Positions 7,084 to 16,359 of a stretch of 32,477 nucleotides of DNA are shown here, piece by piece; the stretch's first letter is position 1, and the number at the start of each line of letters is the position of its first letter. The position numbers were made by a program, and so were the translations under genes. The stretch is taken from contig JAJPHB010000089.1 of NCBI GenBank assembly GCA_021325525.1, positions 1 through 32,477 of the forward strand, in the 5' to 3' direction. Below the pieces are notes generated by a model. That model was not told the DNA's origin. It ran no database searches and saw only the letters and a list, made by a program, of their open reading frames with translations. Source of the stretch: Alphaproteobacteria bacterium (GTDB lineage Bacteria > Pseudomonadota > Alphaproteobacteria > ATCC43930 > CGMCC-115725).

Positions 7084-8777
7084 TGACGCCCGGCGCCGCG
7101 GGGATTCGTCCGGCGCGACGATATCGGCACGGCCGGGGCGCCGAGGCGCCCTTTGCGCGGCTGCGTGCCCGACTCCTCGCCGCCGTAGCCGGGACGCGGC
7201 TCTATCGCCTGACCCTCGCCGCCGCGGCGCCGCCGCGCCTTGCCCTGTCGCTGCCGATCCGTTGGCCGGGCGATCCGGCGCGCGGCGCGGCGCTGCTGCG
7301 CGGCGAGTTCCGCCTTGCCGGCGAGACGATTCGGGATCCCACGCCCTTCGCCGACCCCGTCGGCGCCAGCGACGACTGGCGCCGTGAATTCCACGGCTTC
7401 GCCTGGCTCGCCGACCTTGCCGCCCTCGACGACGCGGCGGCCCGCGATGCCGCGCGCGCGATGATCGCCGCCTGGCTCGCGGCGGGTGATGGCTGGCGCC
7501 CCTTCGCCTGGCGCGCCGATGTGCTCGGCGCGCGACTGACGGCGTGGATTACCCTCTTCGATGTGTTCTTCGGCCCCGACCAAGCGGATGCGCAGCGCGG
7601 CCCGGTGCTGGCGTCGCTCGCGCGGCAGGGCCGGCATTTGGCGCGGGTCGCGTCGTGGGAGACGGCGGGCGCCGCCCGCCTCCAGGCGCTGAAGGGACAG
7701 ATCATCGCGGGGCTGGCGCTCGGCGCCGGAGAGAGCAGGCTCGCGCGGCCCGTGGCGCGCCTCGCCCGCGAGCTGACGGCGCAGATCCTGCCCGATGGCG
7801 GGCATGTCGAACGCTCTCCCGCCGTGCAGCTCGCCGTGCTCCGCGACCTCATCGACATCCGCACGGCGCTGCGCGCCGCGCATATGGTCGTGCCCGAGGC
7901 GGTACAGATGGCGATCGACCGGATGGCGCCGATGCTGCGCATGCTGCGCCACGGCGATGGACGCCTCGTGCAGTTCAACGATACGGCCGAGGCGTACGGG
8001 GCGCTGGCCGATCTCGCCCTCACCCGGGCCGAGGTGCGCGGCCGCCCCCTCCTCAGCGCGCCCCATAGCGGCTTTCAGCGGCTGCAAGCCGGCAAGACCG
8101 TCCTCGTCGCCGATACCGGCGCGCCGCCGCCGCGCGGCCTCGATCGCCACGCTCACGCCGGGACGCTGTCCTTCGAGATGAGCTATGGGCGCGAGCGCCT
8201 CATCGTCAATTGCGGCGCCTGGCAGGGAACGAACCCGGAATGGCGGCGCGCGGCGCGCCAGACGGCCGCCCATTCGACCGTGATCGTCGCCGACACCAAT
8301 TCGGCGGAGCTCCTGCCCGACGGCACCATCGGGCGCCGCCCGGTCGTCTCGCTCGCCGACCGCGTCGAAGAGGAAGGGAGCCAATGGATCGCGGCTTCGC
8401 ATGACGGCTATGCCGCCGGCTTCGGCCTGGTCCATACGCGCCAGCTCTTCCTGTCGGCCGATGGCGAGCATCTGCGCGGCGAGGACGGGCTGGCGGGGCG
8501 CCCCGGCGCCGCTTTCGTCATCCGCTTTCATCTCCATCCGGCCGTACAGGTCTCGCTCGTCCAGGAGGGGGAGGCGGCGCTTCTGCGCTTGCCGAGCGGG
8601 ACCGGTTTCCGCCTGCGCGCGCAAGGCGCCCAGCTCGCTCTCGCCGAGAGCGTCTATCTCGGCGGCGGCGAGGTGAGGAAGACGCAGCAGATCGTTCTTT
8701 CCGGCCATGTCGGGTCGCAGGGCGCGACGGTCCGCTGGGCCATCCGCCGCGAAGGCAAGAAGGCCGCCGCCGCGTGA
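7083..8777 (+). CDS. Heparinase II/III family protein
   Basis: A 564-residue protein. The first about 330 residues resemble the alpha-helical toroid of heparinase II/III-like polysaccharide lyases. The rest is the beta-rich C-terminal heparinase domain, with RHAHAGTLSFEMS (His356, His358), NCGAWQGTNPEWRRAARQT and AHSTVIV (His397). I see no clear signal peptide, so it may act in the cytoplasm or be exported by another route. The substrate is not known; it is more likely a bacterial uronate-containing or cell-surface polymer than heparin. The ATG overlaps the rpe stop and has no evident ribosome binding site, pointing to coupled translation. A heparinase-like gene between rsmB and purH is a conserved but unexplained arrangement in Rhizobiales. 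Confidence 0.9.
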   Translation: MTPGAAGIRPARRYRHGRGAEAPFARLRARLLAAVAGTRLYRLTLAAAAPPRLALSLPIRWPGDPARGAALLRGEFRLAGETIRDPTPFADPVGASDDWRREFHGFAWLADLAALDDAAARDAARAMIAAWLAAGDGWRPFAWRADVLGARLTAWITLFDVFFGPDQADAQRGPVLASLARQGRHLARVASWETAGAARLQALKGQIIAGLALGAGESRLARPVARLARELTAQILPDGGHVERSPAVQLAVLRDLIDIRTALRAAHMVVPEAVQMAIDRMAPMLRMLRHGDGRLVQFNDTAEAYGALADLALTRAEVRGRPLLSAPHSGFQRLQAGKTVLVADTGAPPPRGLDRHAHAGTLSFEMSYGRERLIVNCGAWQGTNPEWRRAARQTAAHSTVIVADTNSAELLPDGTIGRRPVVSLADRVEEEGSQWIAASHDGYAAGFGLVHTRQLFLSADGEHLRGEDGLAGRPGAAFVIRFHLHPAVQVSLVQEGEAALLRLPSGTGFRLRAQGAQLALAESVYLGGGEVRKTQQIVLSGHVGSQGATVRWAIRREGKKAAAA

Positions 8778-9796
8778 GCTCGACCGTCTTGCGCCTCGTC
8801 CTCGCCGCGCTGCTGGTCTTTCCCGCGGCTTGGCTCGCGACCTTCCTCATGCTGCGCGTGCTGCGGCGCCGCGGCATGCTCGACCATCCGAACGCGCGCT
8901 CCTCGCACGCCGTGCCGACGCCGCGCGGCGGCGGCGTCGCCATCATGGCGACAGTGCTGCCGGCCTGGGTCGTCATCGTCGCGCTGGGCTACACCAATGG
9001 GGCGCCGCTGTCGGCGGCCGCGGGCGGCGGCGGCATCGCGCTTCTTTCCTGGTGGGACGATCGCGGCGGGCTCTCGCCCGCGCTCCGCCTCGTCGTCCAG
9101 GCCGCCGCCATCGTCGCCGGGCTCGCCGCGCTCCCCGGCGCCGGCGCGGTCTTCCAAGGCTGGCTGTCGCCCACCGCCGATCTCTTGGCTTCCGCATTCC
9201 TCTGGCTCTGGTTCGTCAACCTCTTCAACTTCATGGACGGGATCGACGGCATCGCCGGAACGGAAGCCGCCGCGATCGGCCTCGGCCTCGCGCTCCTCGC
9301 TCTCATCCACCCGGCGGCGATCGGCCTCGGCGCGGGGCTCCTCGGCGTCACCATCGCCGCCGCGGCGCTCGGCTTTCTCTGCTGGAACTGGCACCCGGCG
9401 AAGCTCTTCATGGGCGATGTCGGCAGCGTGCCGCTCGGCTATCTTCTGGGTTGGCTGCTCCTCGCGCTCGCGGCATCGGGGTTCTGGGCACCGGCGCTCA
9501 TCCTTCCCCTCTACTTCCTCGTCGATGCGAGCTGGACCCTTGCCCGCCGCCTCCTGCGCGGCGAGAGAATCTGGGAGGCGCATCGCGAGCACTTCTATCA
9601 GCGGGCCGTGCAGAAGGGCCGCAGCCACGCGGCCGTGGTGCGCCGCGTCGCGCTCGCGGATGTCGCCCTCGTCGGGCTCGCGCTCTGGGCGGCAACAGGC
9701 GCGGCCTGGCCGGCCCTCGCGCTCGCCGTCGCCGTCGTCGGCCTCCTTCTTGCCGATTTGTCGCAGGCCCTGCGCGTCTCGCGCTCCGGCGCTTGA
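8774..9796 (+). CDS. Undecaprenyl-phosphate glycosyl-1-phosphate transferase (WecA/MraY family)
   Basis: A 340-residue polytopic inner-membrane protein of glycosyltransferase family 4. Family motifs are in order: DHPNARSSH (37-45), PTPRGGG (48-54), WWDD with Asp95-Asp96, NFMDGIDG (152-159), MGDVGS (213-218) and HREHFYQR (270-277), the last being the sugar-nucleotide recognition region. Such enzymes transfer a sugar 1-phosphate from a UDP-sugar to undecaprenyl phosphate, starting O-antigen, capsule or similar glycan synthesis. It is closer to WecA-type than to MraY in its HREHFYQ motif; the sugar cannot be told. The GTG start at 8774 overlaps the heparinase stop by four bases (GTGA), so the two are tightly coupled. 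Confidence 0.92.
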   Translation: MSSTVLRLVLAALLVFPAAWLATFLMLRVLRRRGMLDHPNARSSHAVPTPRGGGVAIMATVLPAWVVIVALGYTNGAPLSAAAGGGGIALLSWWDDRGGLSPALRLVVQAAAIVAGLAALPGAGAVFQGWLSPTADLLASAFLWLWFVNLFNFMDGIDGIAGTEAAAIGLGLALLALIHPAAIGLGAGLLGVTIAAAALGFLCWNWHPAKLFMGDVGSVPLGYLLGWLLLALAASGFWAPALILPLYFLVDASWTLARRLLRGERIWEAHREHFYQRAVQKGRSHAAVVRRVALADVALVGLALWAATGAAWPALALAVAVVGLLLADLSQALRVSRSGA

Positions 9797-9798
9797 TC

Positions 9799-9832
9799 GC
9801 GGGCGGCGCCCGGGCCTATCGTCGCCGCCCGC
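9799..9832 (+). terminator. Strong GC hairpin between the WecA-like gene and purH
   Basis: A perfect 10-bp stem, 9799-9808 pairing with 9823-9832, with a 14-base loop, starting two bases after the WecA-like stop codon. There is no T-tract, so it is a weak terminator candidate. It could also stabilise the upstream mRNA 3' end or lie in the purH leader. Confidence 0.45.
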
Positions 9833-9853
9833 TTCGCCGACGCAGGGACGCCC

Positions 9854-11440
9854 ATGTCCGACCGCTCGCTTTGCCGCATCGAACGCGCGCTCATTTCCGT
9901 CTTCGACAAGACGGGGCTGGTCCCGCTCGCCGAAGCGCTGGCGGCGCGCGGCATCGCCATCATCTCGACCGGCGGCACCGCGCGCGCCCTCGCCGCGGCG
10001 GGGATCGCCGTCACCGATGTCGCCGAGGTGACGCAGTTCCCGGAGATGCTCGACGGCCGCGTCAAAACGCTGCATCCAGCACTTCATGGCGGTATCCTCG
10101 CGCGGCGCGACAAGACGGAGCACCGCGCCGCGCTCGACGCGCACGGCATCGCCGGGATCGACCTCGTTGTCGCCAACCTCTACCCCTTCTCCGCGACGGT
10201 GGCGCGCGGCGCCTCCTGGGAAGAGTGCATCGAGAATATCGATATCGGCGGCCCCGCCTTGATTCGCGCCGCGGCGAAGAACCACGACTTCGTGACGGTG
10301 CTGAGCGATCCCGGCGATTATGCCGAGTTCATCGCCGAGCTCGCTGCCTATGACGGGGCGACCGCGCTCGCCATGCGCAGAAGGCTGGCGGGGCTCGCCT
10401 ATGCGCGCACCGCCGCCTACGACGCCGCGATCGCCGGCTGGATGGCGCGCCAGCGCGGCGACACATTTCCGCAGACCCTCGCCCTCGCCGCGAGCCTCAA
10501 GCAGACGCTCCGCTACGGCGAGAATCCGCATCAGAGGGCGGCTCTCTACATTACCGACGAGCACTGCCGGGGCGTCGCGACCGCGGAGCAAGTGCAGGGC
10601 AAGGAGCTGTCCTACAACAATCTCAACGACACCGATGCCGCCTTCGAGCTGGTCTCGGAATTCGTCGCACCCGCCGTCGCCATCATCAAGCACGCCAATC
10701 CCTGCGGCGTCGCCACCGGCGCGACGCTGCTCGAAGCCTATGAGAAGGCCCTCGCCTGCGACCCGGTCAGCGCCTTCGGCGGCATCGTCGCGCTCAACCG
10801 GCCGCTCGACCAGCCCTGCGCCGAGGCGCTGGCGAAGCTCTTCCTCGAGGTGGTCATCGCCCCCGATGCCATGCCCGAAGCGCGGCAGGCGCTCGCCGGC
10901 AAGACGGCGCTGCGCCTGCTGCTGACGGGCGGCATGCCCGACCCGCGCGCGCCGGGGGTCGTGCTGCGCTCGCTCGCAGGCGGCCTTCTTCTGCAGACGC
11001 GCGACGGCGGCCGCGTCGGCGACGACGACCTCCGCGTCGTGACGAAGCGGGCGCCCGATGCGCGCGAGACCGCCGATCTCCTCTTCGCCTTCCACGTGGC
11101 AAAGCACGTGAAGTCGAACGCCATCGTCTTCGCCAAGAACGGCGCCACGGTCGGCATCGGCGCGGGTCAGATGAGCCGGGTCGACGCGGCGCGCATCGCC
11201 GTGCTCAAAGCCGAGGAGACGGGCCGCGCCGCCGGCCTCTCGATCCGTCCGACCGAGGGCGCGGTGGTCGCGTCCGACGCCTTCTTCCCCTTCGCCGACG
11301 GCCTGATCGCCGCGGCCGAAGCCGGCGCCACCGCCGTCATCCAGCCCGGCGGCTCGAAGCGCGATGACGAGGTGATCGCGGCGGCCGACCGCCATGGCCT
11401 CGCGATGGTCTTCACCGGCATGCGGCATTTCCGGCACTGA
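9854..11440 (+). CDS. purH: Bifunctional AICAR transformylase/IMP cyclohydrolase
   Basis: A 528-residue enzyme catalysing the last two steps of de novo IMP synthesis. The N-terminal cyclohydrolase domain (about 1-200) has [16 protein letters not shown]. The C-terminal transformylase domain has RYGENPHQ and the catalytic KHANPCG (Lys279-His280), and a near-terminal [10 protein letters not shown] segment. The length equals the usual 510-535 residues. The ATG at 9854 gives [21 protein letters not shown], the family N-terminus, with CAGGGACG upstream. It may be read from the upstream run of genes or from its own promoter; a hairpin separates the two. It ends 25 bases before the convergent tautomerase gene. 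Confidence 0.97.
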   Translation: MSDRSLCRIERALISVFDKTGLVPLAEALAARGIAIISTGGTARALAAAGIAVTDVAEVTQFPEMLDGRVKTLHPALHGGILARRDKTEHRAALDAHGIAGIDLVVANLYPFSATVARGASWEECIENIDIGGPALIRAAAKNHDFVTVLSDPGDYAEFIAELAAYDGATALAMRRRLAGLAYARTAAYDAAIAGWMARQRGDTFPQTLALAASLKQTLRYGENPHQRAALYITDEHCRGVATAEQVQGKELSYNNLNDTDAAFELVSEFVAPAVAIIKHANPCGVATGATLLEAYEKALACDPVSAFGGIVALNRPLDQPCAEALAKLFLEVVIAPDAMPEARQALAGKTALRLLLTGGMPDPRAPGVVLRSLAGGLLLQTRDGGRVGDDDLRVVTKRAPDARETADLLFAFHVAKHVKSNAIVFAKNGATVGIGAGQMSRVDAARIAVLKAEETGRAAGLSIRPTEGAVVASDAFFPFADGLIAAAEAGATAVIQPGGSKRDDEVIAAADRHGLAMVFTGMRHFRH

Positions 11441-11465
11441 GGCCGGCGGCGAGGGAGGCCGCGCT

Positions 11466-11651
11466 TCAGCTTTCGTCGGCGAGCTTGCCGGCCGTGGCCC
11501 AGTCCGATCTGGCGACTTCGGCGAAGACGATCTGCGTCGCTTCCGGCTTGGCGCCGAGGGTGCGGACGATCGCGTCCGTGATCTCGCGCGCCGCGCGCGC
11601 CTTCTGCTCGCGCGTGCGGCCGGGCAACAGCTCGATGCGCACCATGGGCAT
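11466..11651 (-). CDS. 4-oxalocrotonate tautomerase family protein
   Basis: A 61-residue protein, the normal size of 4-OT subunits. It starts Met-Pro, so removal of the initiator leaves the catalytic N-terminal proline (Pro1). It continues [19 protein letters not shown], the beta strand and first helix of the family, with Arg residues at the expected places. The start is fixed by Pro1 and by GGAGGTGAG 2 bases upstream, one of the strongest ribosome binding sites in the window. The family tautomerises or dehalogenates small unsaturated acids; the substrate here is unknown, and no aromatic catabolic cluster surrounds it. It diverges from the AsmA-like gene. Confidence 0.9.
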   Translation of the reverse strand: MPMVRIELLPGRTREQKARAAREITDAIVRTLGAKPEATQIVFAEVARSDWATAGKLADES

Positions 11652-11761
11652 GACTCACCTCCGGTTTGGCCAGCCACGGTAGCGCGCCCGGATTTTTCGC
11701 GCCACGGCGGTGTTTTCAAAGACTTGGGCGCCGGTTCGGCGTGCATGGGTGTGGCGACGTC

Positions 11762-13741
11762 ATGCGGCGGTTGGTCAAGATCGGTGGCTGGTTCGTTGTC
11801 GGGGTCCTGGTCCTCGTCGCGATCGCGGCGGGCGCGCTGTGGTTCGGCGGTTCTGCCGTCGCGGCCTGGGCGATCCAGCATCCTCTCAGCACGATGATCG
11901 GACGCCAGATCCGCCTCGATGGCCCGCTCACCATCGAATGGGGCGCGCCCACCAAGATCGTCGCCGATGCCGTCCATGTCGCGAATGCGAGCTGGAGCCA
12001 GGACAAGGAGATGTTCTCGGCCAAGCGCCTCGAGATCGACGTCTTCCCCGCGACCCTCATCCACGGCCCGACGCAATTGCCGCTGATCGCCCTCGACGGC
12101 GCCAAGCTGCGGCTCGAAACCTCGGCCGATGGCCAGCGCAATTGGGATTTCGGCCTCAGCGCCGCGACGCCGAAGACGCGGCATCAATATCCCAATCTGC
12201 AGCGCTTCGTCGTGCGCGACAGCAGCTTCGTCTTCCACAACGGCAAGACGAATGCAGAGACCCGACTCGGCATCGCCGATCTCGACCTCGACGCGCCCAA
12301 TCCGAGCGCGCCGGTGAAGCTCGCCGGGGACGGCACCTTCCAGGGCCATCCGCTGCACATCGCCGGGACTGTCGGCCCGATCACCGAGCTGCGCAACACG
12401 ACGAAGCCCTACCCCGTCAAGCTCGACGGCACGCTCGACCAGATCCGCCTCGCCGTCGACGGCACGCTGCAGAAGCCGCTCGACTTCGCCGGCCTTGATC
12501 TCCGGATGTCGCTGAGCGGCGAGAAGCTCGCCGAATTCGCCGCGCTGTTCGGCCTGCCGCTGCCCGAGCTGCCGAATTTCCGCGGCACCGCCGAACTGAC
12601 CGGCGGCAACGGCAATTGGATGCTGAAGGCGCTGACGATCGCGCTCGGCAAGAGCAACCTCGAAGGGGGCATCGCCATCGACACCAACGAGAAGGTGCCG
12701 CACCTTCAGGCGAACCTCACCTCGAGCTATATCGACCTTGCCGATTTCAAGGGATTCTACGGCGGCCGACCTCCCAATACGGCGGCGCCGCCGAAGCCGG
12801 CCGACCGCACCGGCCGCGTCCTGCCGGATACGGCGATCGCCGTGAAGAAGCTGCCCGGCGTCGATGTCGATCTCAGCTTCGATGCGGCGCGCATCCAATC
12901 GGCGGGCGGCCTGCCGATCGAGCGAGTGAGCGCCGGCCTGCAGCTCAAGAACAGCACCATCACGCTGAAGCCGCTCCGCTTCCACACGGCGCGCGGCGAC
13001 GTCGATCTCGATTTCCGCTTCACGCCCTTCACGACGAGCGGGCCGCCGCGGCTCCAAGCCGATGTCGACGTCCGCCACATCAATCTGCATGAGCTGCTCG
13101 GCGGCCCCGGCATGCCGGCGATCCTGAGGCGCACCGCCGGAACGGTCGGCGGCTTCATCAAGCTCGACACGACGGGCGTCTCGCTGCGCGACTTTCTCGG
13201 GCGCATGAACGGCGATGCCGGCTTCTTCATGGAGAATGGCGAGATCAGCGATCTCCTGCAGAATCTGGCGCCGCTCGACGTGCTGGGGGCGCTCGGCGTC
13301 TATGTGACCGGCGACCGGCCAGTCGAGATCAACTGCCTCGTCTCGCGCTTCGACATCAAGAACGGCATCGCGACCGCCTCGACGATGCTGCTCGACACGA
13401 GCGACACCGAGGTCATCGGCAAGGGCAACATCAATTTCGCGGACGAGACGCTGTTCCTGACTTTGACGCCTTACAACAAAAACCTCACGGCCGTGTCGCT
13501 ACGGACCCCGGTAGATATCCGCGGCACCTTCAAGCAGCCGCAATTCCATCTGCAGACCGGCGCCCTCATCGCGCGCCTCGGTGCCGCCATCGGCCTCGGC
13601 ATCGCCTTTCCGCCGGCCGCCCTGCTGGCGCTCGTCGACACCGGCCTCGGCGAGAACAACGCATGCGGGAAGGCCTTCGGCGGGCATCCGCCGCCCTCCG
13701 AGGCGGCGCCCACCGGGAGCAGCACGCCGCCGCAGCAGTGA
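11762..13741 (+). CDS. AsmA family protein
   Basis: A 659-residue envelope protein. Residues about 5-28 are a single N-terminal membrane anchor (GGWFVVGVLVLVAIAAGALW). A long beta-rich region follows, with IGRQIRLDGPLTIEWG near the start typical of AsmA N-terminal domains, and an AsmA C-terminal region (TTGVSLRDFLGRMNGDAG... through VDIRGTFKQPQF). AsmA-like proteins are thought to form bridge-like periplasmic structures linked to lipid transport and outer membrane homeostasis; that role is inferred here. I chose the ATG at 11762, directly before the basic residues and membrane segment; a GTG at 11741 is possible. It is convergent with the SDR gene, 11 bases apart. Confidence 0.88.
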   Translation: MRRLVKIGGWFVVGVLVLVAIAAGALWFGGSAVAAWAIQHPLSTMIGRQIRLDGPLTIEWGAPTKIVADAVHVANASWSQDKEMFSAKRLEIDVFPATLIHGPTQLPLIALDGAKLRLETSADGQRNWDFGLSAATPKTRHQYPNLQRFVVRDSSFVFHNGKTNAETRLGIADLDLDAPNPSAPVKLAGDGTFQGHPLHIAGTVGPITELRNTTKPYPVKLDGTLDQIRLAVDGTLQKPLDFAGLDLRMSLSGEKLAEFAALFGLPLPELPNFRGTAELTGGNGNWMLKALTIALGKSNLEGGIAIDTNEKVPHLQANLTSSYIDLADFKGFYGGRPPNTAAPPKPADRTGRVLPDTAIAVKKLPGVDVDLSFDAARIQSAGGLPIERVSAGLQLKNSTITLKPLRFHTARGDVDLDFRFTPFTTSGPPRLQADVDVRHINLHELLGGPGMPAILRRTAGTVGGFIKLDTTGVSLRDFLGRMNGDAGFFMENGEISDLLQNLAPLDVLGALGVYVTGDRPVEINCLVSRFDIKNGIATASTMLLDTSDTEVIGKGNINFADETLFLTLTPYNKNLTAVSLRTPVDIRGTFKQPQFHLQTGALIARLGAAIGLGIAFPPAALLALVDTGLGENNACGKAFGGHPPPSEAAPTGSSTPPQQ

Positions 13742-13752
13742 CCGAGGCGCGG

Positions 13753-14514
13753 TCAGACGCAGCGCCCGCCATCGACTTCGAGGGCGACGCCGGTCAGGAA
13801 CTCGGCCTCGTCGGAGGCGAGGTAGAGCGCCGCGTTGGCGATGTCGCGCGGCGTCGACAGGCGGCCAAGCGGGATCGTCGCCTTGAACTTCGCTCGCAGC
13901 TCCGGCGTGTCGCTTCCCATGAAGCTCGGCAGCAGCGGCGTCTCGCCGGCCACCGGGCAGAGCGCGTTGACGCGGATCCCGTCGGGGGCGAGCTCGACCG
14001 CCATCGATTTCGTCATCGTGATCGCCGCGCCCTTCGACGCATTGTAGACGGTGAGGCCCGGGCGCGGCCGGAGGCCGGCGGTCGAGGCGGTGTTGATGAT
14101 GACGCCGCCGCCCTGGCGGCGGAAGACGGGGACGACGTGGCGCGCCGCGAGCCAGATCGCCTTGACGTTGACGGCGAGGATCTTGTCGACCATCGCCTCG
14201 TCGACTTCGAGCATCGGCATGTTGCGATGCGTGATGCCGGCATTGTTGACCATGATGTCGAGGCGGCCGAAACGCGCGAGGCACGCCTCGACCATCGCCT
14301 TCACCTCCGCGTCCTTGGCGACATCGGCGTGGACGTAGGTGGCGCTGCCTTGGCCCTGCGCCTTCTCGATCTCGCCGGTGACGCGCTTGCCGCCGGCGTC
14401 GTCGATGTCGTTGACGACGAGCTTCGCGCCCTCCTCGGCAAAGCGCTTGGCGATGCCCTCGCCGAAGCCCGAGCCGCTGCCGGTGACGATCGCGACTTTG
14501 CCTGCAAGACGCAT
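13753..14514 (-). CDS. Short-chain dehydrogenase/reductase (SDR)
   Basis: A 253-residue classical SDR. The nucleotide-binding TGSGSGFG is at 11-18, NNAG at 90-93, and the catalytic triad is Ser144, Tyr157 and Lys161 (YNASK). Asp36 at the end of the second strand suggests NAD(H) rather than NADP(H). The C-terminus ends with EVDGG, as usual. The start is supported by GGAGGAA 4 bases upstream. It lies 77 bases downstream of the aldehyde dehydrogenase gene on the same strand, so an alcohol-to-acid oxidation pair is likely: SDR oxidises an alcohol, ALDH the aldehyde. The substrate cannot be told from sequence. Confidence 0.93.
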   Translation of the reverse strand: MRLAGKVAIVTGSGSGFGEGIAKRFAEEGAKLVVNDIDDAGGKRVTGEIEKAQGQGSATYVHADVAKDAEVKAMVEACLARFGRLDIMVNNAGITHRNMPMLEVDEAMVDKILAVNVKAIWLAARHVVPVFRRQGGGVIINTASTAGLRPRPGLTVYNASKGAAITMTKSMAVELAPDGIRVNALCPVAGETPLLPSFMGSDTPELRAKFKATIPLGRLSTPRDIANAALYLASDEAEFLTGVALEVDGGRCV

Positions 14515-14591
14515 GCGTTCCTCCCTTGGGTCGGCTGACGGCTCCGCGCCTTTGCGTGGCCGAGAGCTTGCGGCTTAAGAGCTCGGAGCTG

Positions 14592-16049
14592 CTACCCGTG
14601 CCGAATCGCGACTGTCTTCAGCGCGCTGAAATGATAGAGCGCCTCGAAACCCTTCTCGCGCCCGTGGCCGGAGCGCTTGACGCCGCCGAACGGGAGCTCG
14701 ACGCCGCCGCCGGCGCCGAAATTGTTGATGAAGACCTGGCCTGATTTGAGGGCGCGCGCCAGGCGCATCTGGCGCGCGCCGTCCCGCGTCCAGACGCCGG
14801 CGACGAGCCCGTAAGGGGTGCCGTTGGCGATCGCGATCGCCTCCGCCTCGTCGCGGAAGCGGATGGCGCAGAGCACCGGGCCGAAGATTTCCTCCTGCGC
14901 CAGCCGATGATCGGGCGGCACCTCGCCGATGAGGGTCGGCTTCACATAGAAGCCGCCCGGCGGCACGTTGGGCGCGAGGGTTCCCTCGGCCAGGATTTTG
15001 AGGCCGTCGCGGCGCGCCAAGGCGAGATAAGACTCGACCCGCTCCTTCTGCCGGCGGTTGATGACGGGCCCGACATCGAGATCCATGTCGCTGGCGCCGA
15101 CGCGGAGCGCCGCGAAGCGATCGGCGACCTTGCCGACGAAGGTGTCGTAGATGCGGTCCTCGACGAGGAGGCGGGAGCCGGCGGAGCAGGTCTGGCCTGC
15201 ATTCTGGACGATGCCGCCGAGGATGAAGGGCAGCGCCGCTTCCTGGTCGGCATCGGCGAAGACGAGCTGCGGCGACTTGCCCCCGAGCTCCAGCGTCACC
15301 GGCCGGTGGTGCTTGCCCGCCGCCTGCTGGACCAGCGTCCCGACTTCGGGCGAGCCGGTGAAGGAGATGTGGTCGATGCCGGGATGCGCGGCGAGCGCGG
15401 CGCCCGCCTCCTCGCCATAGCCGGGGACGATGTTGAGCGCGCCCGGCGGCAAGCCGGCCGCGATCGCCAGCTCGCCGAGGAGGAGCGTCGAGAGGCTCGC
15501 ATCCTCCGCCGGCTTGACGACGCAGGCATTGCCCATGGCGAGCGCCGCGCCGACCGAGCGGCCGAAGATCTGCGCCGGATAATTCCACGGGATGATGTGG
15601 CCGGTGACGCCGAAGGGCTCGCGGAAGGTCATCACCGTATAGCCGTCGAGATAGGGCAGCGTCTCGCCGTGCACCTTGTCGGCGGCGCCGCCATAGAACT
15701 CGAAATAGCGGGCCAAGGCAGCGATGTCCGCCCGCGCCTGGCGGAGCGGCTTGCCGGTGTCGGCGGCCTCGGCAAGGGCGAGCTCCTCGGCGCGCTCGCC
15801 GACAGCCCGGGAGAGCCGGGAGAGAAGCCGGCCGCGCTCGGCCGCAGGCAAGCGGCCCCAGGCGCCGTCGGCTGCCCGGCGGGCGGCCTCGACGGCGCGG
15901 TCGATATCGACCACGCCGCCCCGCGCGATGGCGCCCATCGTCACCCCGTCGCTCGGATTGACGACGGCGATGGTGTCGCCTCCGGCCGGCGCGTGCCATT
16001 CGCCTCCGGCAAGGATTTCCGTGCGTGCGCGCGGCGCCGGGCCGGTCAT
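14592..16049 (-). CDS. NAD(P)-dependent aldehyde dehydrogenase
   Basis: A 485-residue member of the aldehyde dehydrogenase superfamily. It has the oxyanion Asn156 (PWNYP), general base Glu254 (LELGGKSP), nucleophile Cys288 (GQTCSA) and EEIFGPVL. The C-terminal part has FGGVKRSGHGREKG, as in betaine-aldehyde and similar broad-range enzymes. The ATG at 16047-16049 is preceded by GAGAGGAG and gives MTGPAPRARTEI; the reading frame is open for another 52 codons upstream, but those residues are not family-like. It is the first gene of an apparent two-gene unit with the SDR. The aldehyde oxidised is unknown. Confidence 0.94.
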   Translation of the reverse strand: MTGPAPRARTEILAGGEWHAPAGGDTIAVVNPSDGVTMGAIARGGVVDIDRAVEAARRAADGAWGRLPAAERGRLLSRLSRAVGERAEELALAEAADTGKPLRQARADIAALARYFEFYGGAADKVHGETLPYLDGYTVMTFREPFGVTGHIIPWNYPAQIFGRSVGAALAMGNACVVKPAEDASLSTLLLGELAIAAGLPPGALNIVPGYGEEAGAALAAHPGIDHISFTGSPEVGTLVQQAAGKHHRPVTLELGGKSPQLVFADADQEAALPFILGGIVQNAGQTCSAGSRLLVEDRIYDTFVGKVADRFAALRVGASDMDLDVGPVINRRQKERVESYLALARRDGLKILAEGTLAPNVPPGGFYVKPTLIGEVPPDHRLAQEEIFGPVLCAIRFRDEAEAIAIANGTPYGLVAGVWTRDGARQMRLARALKSGQVFINNFGAGGGVELPFGGVKRSGHGREKGFEALYHFSALKTVAIRHG

Positions 16050-16143
16050 CGGGGGCTCCTCTCCTTGCGAAGGCCGCAGTTTAGCCGCGCTTTCGGCGAT
16101 GCAGAAGCGGATTGGCGGGGCGCGGCAGCGCGCCCCGACCGGC

Positions 16144-16359
16144 TCAGGCGAGAATGTCGATGAGGCGGCCGCGGGCGGGCGCTGGTCCCGTCGCCGCTCC
16201 TGCACCCGGCACCGGCGAAGCCGTGGCGGGCGCGGCGGGTTCCGGCGCCGTCTTTGCTGCGGCGGCGCCGGCGATCGGCGGCACGCGGCCGACGGGCCGC
16301 GCCTGCAGGATGTTGAGATAGACGGAGGAGAGCGGAAGCTTCGGCGACTGAAGCGGCAT
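16144..16359 (-). CDS. Small Ala/Pro-rich hypothetical protein
   Basis: A possible 71-residue protein that I do not recognise. It has a short hydrophobic-amphipathic start (PLSSVYLNILQARPVGRVPP), an Ala/Pro/Gly-rich middle of about 35 residues, and a defined end, RGRLIDILA. GAGCGGGA lies directly before the ATG. It is on the same strand as and upstream of the aldehyde dehydrogenase. In-frame codons extend upstream to 16452, but that segment lies in AT-richer promoter-like DNA. The design (two short motifs joined by a flexible linker) is plausible for a small adaptor, but the high GC content could create such a frame by chance. Confidence 0.4.
   Translation of the reverse strand: MPLQSPKLPLSSVYLNILQARPVGRVPPIAGAAAAKTAPEPAAPATASPVPGAGAATGPAPARGRLIDILA

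Noticed and set aside
8654-13090. A 1478-codon open frame on the minus strand
   Set aside because: It lies antisense to the heparinase-like end, WecA-like, purH, the tautomerase region and asmA. Its product is rich in Arg, Ala, Gly, Asp and Glu with no domain; such long antisense frames are expected in GC-rich codon-biased DNA.
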